64,000 nt of DNA from contig JANCIK010000004.1 in assembly GCA_028532985.1 (NCBI GenBank), positions 2,294,001 through 2,358,000 of the forward strand, given 5' to 3'. A program made the translations under genes and the position numbers. Position 1 is the stretch's first letter; each line of letters starts with the position of its first letter. The notes under the pieces were generated by a model. It worked only from the letters and a program-made list of their open reading frames with translations, searched no databases and was not told where the DNA came from. Of this stretch, positions 59,064 through 64,000 are shown piece after piece. The stretch is from Stropharia rugosoannulata (lineage: Eukaryota; Basidiomycota; Agaricomycetes; Agaricales; Strophariaceae).

Positions 59064-59877
59064 GATTGGACTGGATTACACTCATCTTGTCAATTTCTCG
59101 CCTACCTTAACTCATCTTGCGACGCCTGCTGTTGTATCGTGCATATGGAATTTGGCCAGCTCATTTAAGGAGGGACGTTTATGTATATAACTATTTTCTG
59201 ATTAACCAAATCCAGAGCTGCGACATTTTACCGGCAACCTTACAAGACGAAGATTTCACGCGATTAGCGGCCTTCCAGGACCCACGTGGAACTCCAGTCA
59301 GCTATGGGGATGAACCTGCCAGATGTGCATTCCGGCCGACAAGAGCGATTTTTTCCTGAAGTGGATTCTTCATCTCACCGTATCGAAAACCAGAACAATA
59401 CATTTTAGCAATTATGTCAGATGCAACGTACCGCAAAAGTTGACAATACAATGGTACCATACGTGTGCTCTCTAGGCTGATGAACGATACTTCTTTAATC
59501 AGTCACGGCCTGGCAGTTACCTAACCCTGTGAAGCTTTGTCCTAAAAGATCATCTCCGTCTCGTTTCTTGTGTATGACTCACACCTTTATCGGGAAGATC
59601 TTCCACGCAAACTTGTGGCTGCAACTACCTCAGTGTTGTTCCGAGGCATGACTCAGCTCAAAAAAATAGACGAGATTCTAGCCAACAATCCATTCTTTCT
59701 ATGTAAGGTAATTTATTCCTGGCATGGTCTCCCTACTTTTCGTCTGCCGATGGACTTAGGATACCCATTTATTCAGTTGTACTGCCACGGAGAATGCACC
59801 GCGAGCCTCTTTTACTCAAATTCACTGCCAACCGTTGGAATCGCACATACACCTCGCCATTTTATCTGCAGTGAACA
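59064..59877. other. Spacer upstream of kinase-like gene, possible missed 5' exons
   Basis: About 810 bp. Several short plus-strand frames occur. One at ~59308-59406 (GRQERFFPEVDSSSHRIE) looks protein-like and could be a 5' exon of the kinase-like gene or a remnant, but I could not join it with convincing splice sites. Nothing else recognised. Confidence 0.35.
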
Positions 59878-61170
59878 ATGCATACCACTCTGTTGAACCA
59901 TACACCCAACAGGAAACACATTCGCCACTATCCAAGTGTCAATATTCCTGATATTCTCGACAGCGAGGAGGCTGCGTCGCCCGCCTCCTCTGACTCATCT
60001 TTTGATGAAGACGAAGTGAATTGCAGAATCAGGCCTTTTTGGCCAAAATATCGCTCCGTTCTCCGGGACCGCGGGATTCATCTCGAAACAGTCAAGGACG
60101 TGAAGACGAACTATTCACAACCAAAGGGCGCTTTGAGTTTCGGTTGGAGTTTGTCGCCTTATGGCCAGTCCGGACTACACGATGATGATGCTCTTTGTCC
60201 GGACGCCGGAATTGTGCGTCTATTTTCAAACATTCAATCTCAAAATACGTACATATTTGAGCATTTTCTTCCAGCCAGATAACTTATTTCGTGGAGTACG
60301 ACTGTTTGATTCTAAGCGTTTAATTGTGAAGGCTGTTCATTCTAAGAGTCGGGAATACAGCATCATCTCCGAGTTGTCTCGACCTCCCCTTCGCCAGGAT
60401 CCAATGAACCACTGCATCCGTGAGTTGTATTTGCACCTTTTAGGTATCTCGAGATATAAACTCAAGTGGCTTATTAGCTGTTCTAGAGTTATTTGACCTA
60501 TCAGATGATGATGTCGCTTTCATTGTCATGGAAGAATGGTACTCAAATCTTATGACTAACTCGGGCCTCTGCTGCTTAAATTTATTTTTATGTGCACTGC
60601 GCCAGTGCATCGAGGTATGTGATTGTCACTTACAGCATATTGACCCGATTTTTAATTATTTTGCAGCACATTGCTTTTATGCACAAGAATCACATCACCC
60701 ACTTGGACATCTCCCTAAGGAATCTTGTCACAGACTATCAAGGTCACTATTGTTATATTGACTACGAACTCAGTCGGCGCTTCGACCACTCTTCGAAGGC
60801 ATTTATTTATCACTATCGTGGTACAGAAGTGCCGCCCGAATGTGAAAAACAAACAGCGGTCGACCCGTACAAGGTGGATGTATGGGCCTTAGCTGTCCTT
60901 ATTTTACGTGCTTGCAAGGTGGGCGACATCATTTAATGAGGAATGCTAGTTATTCAGTCAGTTGACCGAATCGTTGCATTGTTATCTTTTAAGTTAACAG
61001 GTCACTGGGTTCCCGAATTGATGCAAGTCATAGAACCTATGCTGACAGAAGACCCGCAATGCCGGCCATCTGCATGGACTGCCTTGCAAAGTTTTGACGA
61101 TATGACTAAAACATTAGGGTTTCAATTAGAACCAAAATGCGGTACTCATCAAGGAACGCGGTCAATTTGA
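59878..61170 (+). CDS. Protein-kinase-like gene with altered catalytic motifs
   Basis: Agaricomycete-type protein-kinase-like protein. N-terminal part has SFDEDEVNCRIRPFWPKYRS and IHLETVKDVKTNYSQ. The kinase core after short introns: DNLFRGVRLFDSKRLIVKAV, with K of IVKAV in the ATP-lysine place, FIVMEEW hinge, IAFMHKNHITHLDISLRNLV (HLD in place of HRD, catalytic Asp and Asn kept), and IDYELS where DFG is expected (D kept, FG lost). Then FIYHYRGTEVPPE (APE-like) and VDPYKVDVWALAVLIL. Stop 61168-61170. The 5' end is uncertain; ATG 59878 is the first in frame but upstream exons may exist. Activity cannot be judged from sequence. Confidence 0.7.
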
Positions 61171-61312
61171 AGTTCCTCCTACCTAATACTAAAGTACTGA
61201 TTCTAAGGGTAACTCTCAGTATTCAAATCAAGATACGATTCCTGTAATTAGTATACAATTATTATAATACACGTTCGAGCCAAGAGCGTATGCGGTCAAC
61301 TGAAATGAAATA

Positions 61313-62496
61313 CTATAATTCCTCTTGTAACTTCCTTCGTTTTCTCTCAAGATACCGTGCTCGGGCATTTTCAACGTCACTTTCACTATTTCGCTTCGCA
61401 ATGATCCTTTGACGCTCAGCTTCCTCAGCGGCCCTGTCAGATTGGTCTTTCTTTAGCTGCTCTTCTTCAAGTTGCTTTTGGATCTCTCGAGCTCTTCTCT
61501 CATTGATTTCACGTTTCGAGGCAGCAGTCCCAACTGCACGATGAGACTGAGCTTGGGTAGTGAATTGTTCTGTTGGGTTGTCAGCAGCCTTTCTTAGGCC
61601 AAGATGTCGCGTGTTCGGAAGGGAAAGGTTTAGACCCGCGGAAAGTAGTTCCCGTTTATCAACTATCTGATTGTCGTCATTTAATTCAACCTCTTTCCCT
61701 TGCTCCCGTGCGATTTGTGCAACCTCCGAATCCGTAAGTGGCTTGAAGTCTACAGGTTTTGTGATCGTCAAATTCGGTGCAGGGCCTTGTGGCCCAATAA
61801 TACGTTTCTCGGCAGCAGCCACAGTTGCTTCGTGTATTTGAGATGACTCTTCGAGCAATTGCCGGTAAAAATGGGTCATTCCTGTCGTTGGAGTTGCTCC
61901 TTTTCTGCGAAGTTCTGTAAATTGTTAGAATCCTTATATTATGAGAAAATTTTGAGGCCTACCTTCTCTCTTCTTTTCCTCTTCTTCAGCTTTTCGCACT
62001 TCTTCCATTTGGTCTTTGTAGGCCTGCGTAACGAAAGATTCCTTGTCTTTATATAGGTCGCCTTCTGCTTCACGCTCGCGTTGCATCATCTTTTCTTCAG
62101 CTCGGAGGTGGTCCAATTTACGTGTCGCTGCAGATGTGAGCAAACTGTTGATATATTTAGGCTGCAGAAGGAATTAATTCTCCAGAGCTTTGAACATAGT
62201 GCAGAATCACTTACTTTGCGTTGGCTGGCATCTGCCTCTTTAGCCGCTTGTTGCTTAGCTTTCGCTTGTTGCATCCGGTCCCATACTTCGTCATATTCGA
62301 AAACAGTTGCATCTACTTGTTTCTCGGCTTCCATCCTCTTCCTTATCGCTTTAGAGGACTCGACATTATATGCAACTGGCCCGGAAGGTGTACTCTCGTC
62401 TGCATCGTCATCTCCAAGTGAGAAGGTAGAGGTGGGTTTAATAACAGGGGCTGGTTGGGCGGCTTTTAGTTTGTTCAGTGATATTGAGAGCTTCAT
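61313..62496 (-). CDS. Nuclear speckle splicing regulatory protein 1 homologue (NSRP1/CCDC55)
   Basis: Highly charged coiled-coil protein linked in animals to alternative splicing. Start ATG 62496 (MKLSISLNKLKAAQPAPV). Seen: FEYDEVWDRMQQAKAKQ, then the family block PKYINSLLTSAATRKLDHLR, EREAEGDLYKDKESFVTQAY, KDQMEEVRKAEEEEKKRE, and MTHFYRQLLEES. The C-terminal tail is Glu/Arg/Lys-rich, ending RYLERKRRKLQEEL, stop 61313-61315. The PKYI..LL, DKE.FVT.AY and FYR.LL blocks match NSRP1 (DUF2040). Three introns or so. About 340 residues. Convergent with the kinase-like gene, divergent from MTR3 with a 98-bp spacer. Confidence 0.88.
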
Positions 62497-62594
62497 GGAT
62501 CGAGGATGAGTAGGTCGGAGTTTTAAACGAGGTACCTTATTGAGCAGCGTCTTTCCTGAGATCCCATTTCCCAATTTGTTCAGGCGTCATACTT
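62497..62594. promoter_or_regulatory. 98-bp divergent promoter, NSRP1 homologue / MTR3
   Basis: Start codons of two RNA-metabolism genes lie 98 bp apart on opposite strands, the shortest divergent spacer in the window. The transcripts must have very short or overlapping 5' UTRs. No named site seen. Confidence 0.5.
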
Positions 62595-63659
62595 ATGGCT
62601 CAGTACGCGTTTGACCGAAGGAGAATTAATGGCCCAGAGGACAGCTTCTCTCCCATATTTGACTCTGATATCCAGAAAAACGCCGCTCGCAAACCATATG
62701 AGCTCAAATCTAGGAAAAACCGGTCGCCTTTAGACATCCGACCCATCTGTTAGTAAATTGATGCCAATTTGACGCCCTTGATATGCCGACCACACCAAAG
62801 TTCTGCAGCCAGGACTTATAAGCCAAGCTACAGGTTCTGCATATATTGAAACGGATCGGACGAAGATTGCATGTGCTGTGTACGATTTTTCTATGGACTT
62901 CTTGAGTTGCAATTGATTTTCCATGGACAAGATATGGACCACGTCAATCCAAAAACACGATCTTCAACGAGAAAGGTCGATTAAATGTCGAAGTAAAATT
63001 TGCACCGTATTCATGCCGCAAACGACGATCGCCTATGCATGTAAATGTCATACTATACTGCTCTTGAATCCTTTAGCTTATATTTAACCTAGGATGCAGA
63101 GGATAGGTCAATTGCCATGGCCATACATCAGGCATTGATCTCTTCAGTTCGACTAGAAACTTTTCCAAAAGCCACAATCGACATTTTTGTTACGGTTATC
63201 GAAACTGATGGACTGGAAGGTTGCGTAGCCGCTGGATCAATTGCTGCAAGTTCTGCTTTAGCACATGCGGGAATTGAGATTATTGGCCTCGTGGCTTCAT
63301 GTTCAGCAGTGAGTAATTGGATATATTTATCTATACATCTTCTCACATCATCCACTTTGTGCGAAGGCCGTTACCAATGGAGAGGTTTGGCTCGATCCAA
63401 CTGATGAAGAGTCATTGTCTTCCGACGGGACTTTGGTTTTGTCCTGCATGCCTGCATTGGAAAAGGTTACCAGCATCTGGCAAAAAGGTAGGATGTTACC
63501 CACTGAAGTCATTGCGGTGAGTGTTACAATCCTGTCAAGATATATTATTCTGTACATCTGATTCGTTCGAAGTGCATGGAAACTTGCCAAAACCGTTGTA
63601 ACGATATCCATGGTGTCGTAGGGCAAGCATTACTTCAAAGGAACAACAAGGCTTCGTAG
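62595..63659 (+). CDS. MTR3: Exosome core subunit Mtr3 (RNase PH fold)
   Basis: Ring subunit of the RNA exosome, which trims and degrades RNA in nucleus and cytoplasm; fungal ring subunits are catalytically inactive. Start ATG 62595 (MAQYAFDRRRINGPEDSF). Spliced reading: SPLDIRPIFLQPGLISQATG, SAYIETDRTKIACAVYGPRQ, FNEKGRLNVEVKFAPYSCRK, HDAEDRSIAMAIHQALISSV, ATIDIFVTVIETDGLEGCVA, AGSIAASSALAHAGIEIIGL, CSAAVTNGEVWLDPTDEES. It ends QALLQRNNKAS, stop 63657-63659. Five introns or so. About 260 residues, as expected. Confidence 0.93.
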
Positions 63660-63859
63660 AATATCATTAATGAAGCGAGATACGTATATGATACATCGAT
63701 TGCTTTTATGTGACCGGATAGCTGGAAATAATGATGATAAGAGGTATGTTACGCCAATCCCTCAGATTCGAAACTTCTGTATGGTATGGAATGCGCAAGT
63801 CGCAGAACTTCCCCCAAGAAGAAGATGTATGTGGATAAATAGTAACCAATGCAGATCAC
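63660..63859. other. Short convergent spacer
   Basis: 200 bp between the MTR3 stop and the stop of the last minus-strand gene. It holds the two 3' UTRs; nothing else seen. Confidence 0.5.
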
Positions 63860-63969
63860 CTAGTCATGGCGTAACTCTATTGTCTCTTCGCCATCTGTAG
63901 CAACAGCCTCCCATCCTTCTTCTGTTCGAGAACGGCCATACAGTTTCTGAGAAACCCATCCGAGCCATC
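63860..63969 (-). CDS. 3' terminal exon of a minus-strand gene, unidentified
   Basis: After an AG acceptor at 63970-63971 the frame reads GWLGWVSQKLYGRSRTEEGW then EAVATDGEETIELRHD, stop 63860-63862. The rest of the gene is beyond the window. The aromatic/basic start followed by an acidic tail would fit a cytosolic C-terminus, perhaps of a membrane protein, but this is too short to name. Confidence 0.5.
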
Positions 63970-64000
63970 CTTTGATGTTTTTTAAAAACAAGATTAGTAA

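Noticed and set aside
1..64000. CRISPR array, phage, secondary-metabolite cluster or toxin system
   Set aside because: No regularly spaced repeats, no PKS/NRPS/terpene synthase or defence genes; the window is spliced eukaryotic housekeeping sequence.

Overview
This is a gene-dense stretch of a filamentous fungal nuclear chromosome, most likely an agaricomycete (mushroom-forming basidiomycete). Nearly every gene is cut by short introns of about 45-75 nt with GT..AG ends and CTRAY-type branch sites. Spacers are short and divergent gene pairs common. The proteins are fungal in type: KRE2/MNT1 mannosyltransferase, fungal kinesin-1 with the IAK tail, DASH-era mitotic kinesin-5, DUF4211 protein, PNGase A-like amidase and a mushroom-type protein-kinase-like gene. 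There are no operons, CRISPR arrays or recognisable biosynthetic clusters. The first ~10 kb looks clearly more GC-rich than the rest.

Layout. 1-10 kb: 3' end of a PNGase A-like amidase (+), C1-tetrahydrofolate synthase (-), mitochondrial GrpE/MGE1 (+), mitochondrial phenylalanyl-tRNA synthetase (-) and an unidentified single-pass membrane coiled-coil protein (-). 10-16 kb: NUR1/DUF2418 nuclear rim protein (+), a gene-poor AT-rich patch with a TA-flanked inverted-repeat element (MITE-like) and an intron-containing tRNA (-), a stand-alone ABC ATPase (-), and TOM40 (-). 16-24 kb: GT15 mannosyltransferase (+), PI 4-kinase PIK1 (-), OST3/OST6 (+). 24-33 kb: SEC16 (-) and a Pumilio/PUF protein (-). 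33-43 kb: kinesin-1 (-), ELF1 (-), kinesin-5 (+), VPS55 (+). 43-57 kb: TRS120 (-), DPM2 (+), and an unrecognised ~8 kb gene (-) for a giant protein with C1-type zinc fingers. 57-64 kb: DUF4211 protein (+), protein-kinase-like gene (+), NSRP1 homologue (-), exosome subunit MTR3 (+), and the 3' end of a minus-strand gene leaving the window.

Functionally the window is housekeeping. One theme is mitochondrial biogenesis (dual-start C1-THF synthase, MGE1, mitochondrial PheRS, TOM40). A second is the secretory and glycosylation route (PNGase A, OST3, DPM2, GT15, SEC16, PIK1, TRS120, VPS55). A third is microtubule motors, and a fourth RNA metabolism (PUF, ELF1, NSRP1, MTR3). I saw no self-contained novel system. 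The best leads are a 5-nt micro-exon needed for the kinesin-1 tail, an in-frame mitochondrial presequence on the C1-THF synthase, a start-codon-only first exon in DPM2, the giant C1-finger protein, and the MITE-like element. Gene models were built by eye from reading-frame joins; stops and most starts are exact, but not every internal splice site was checked.
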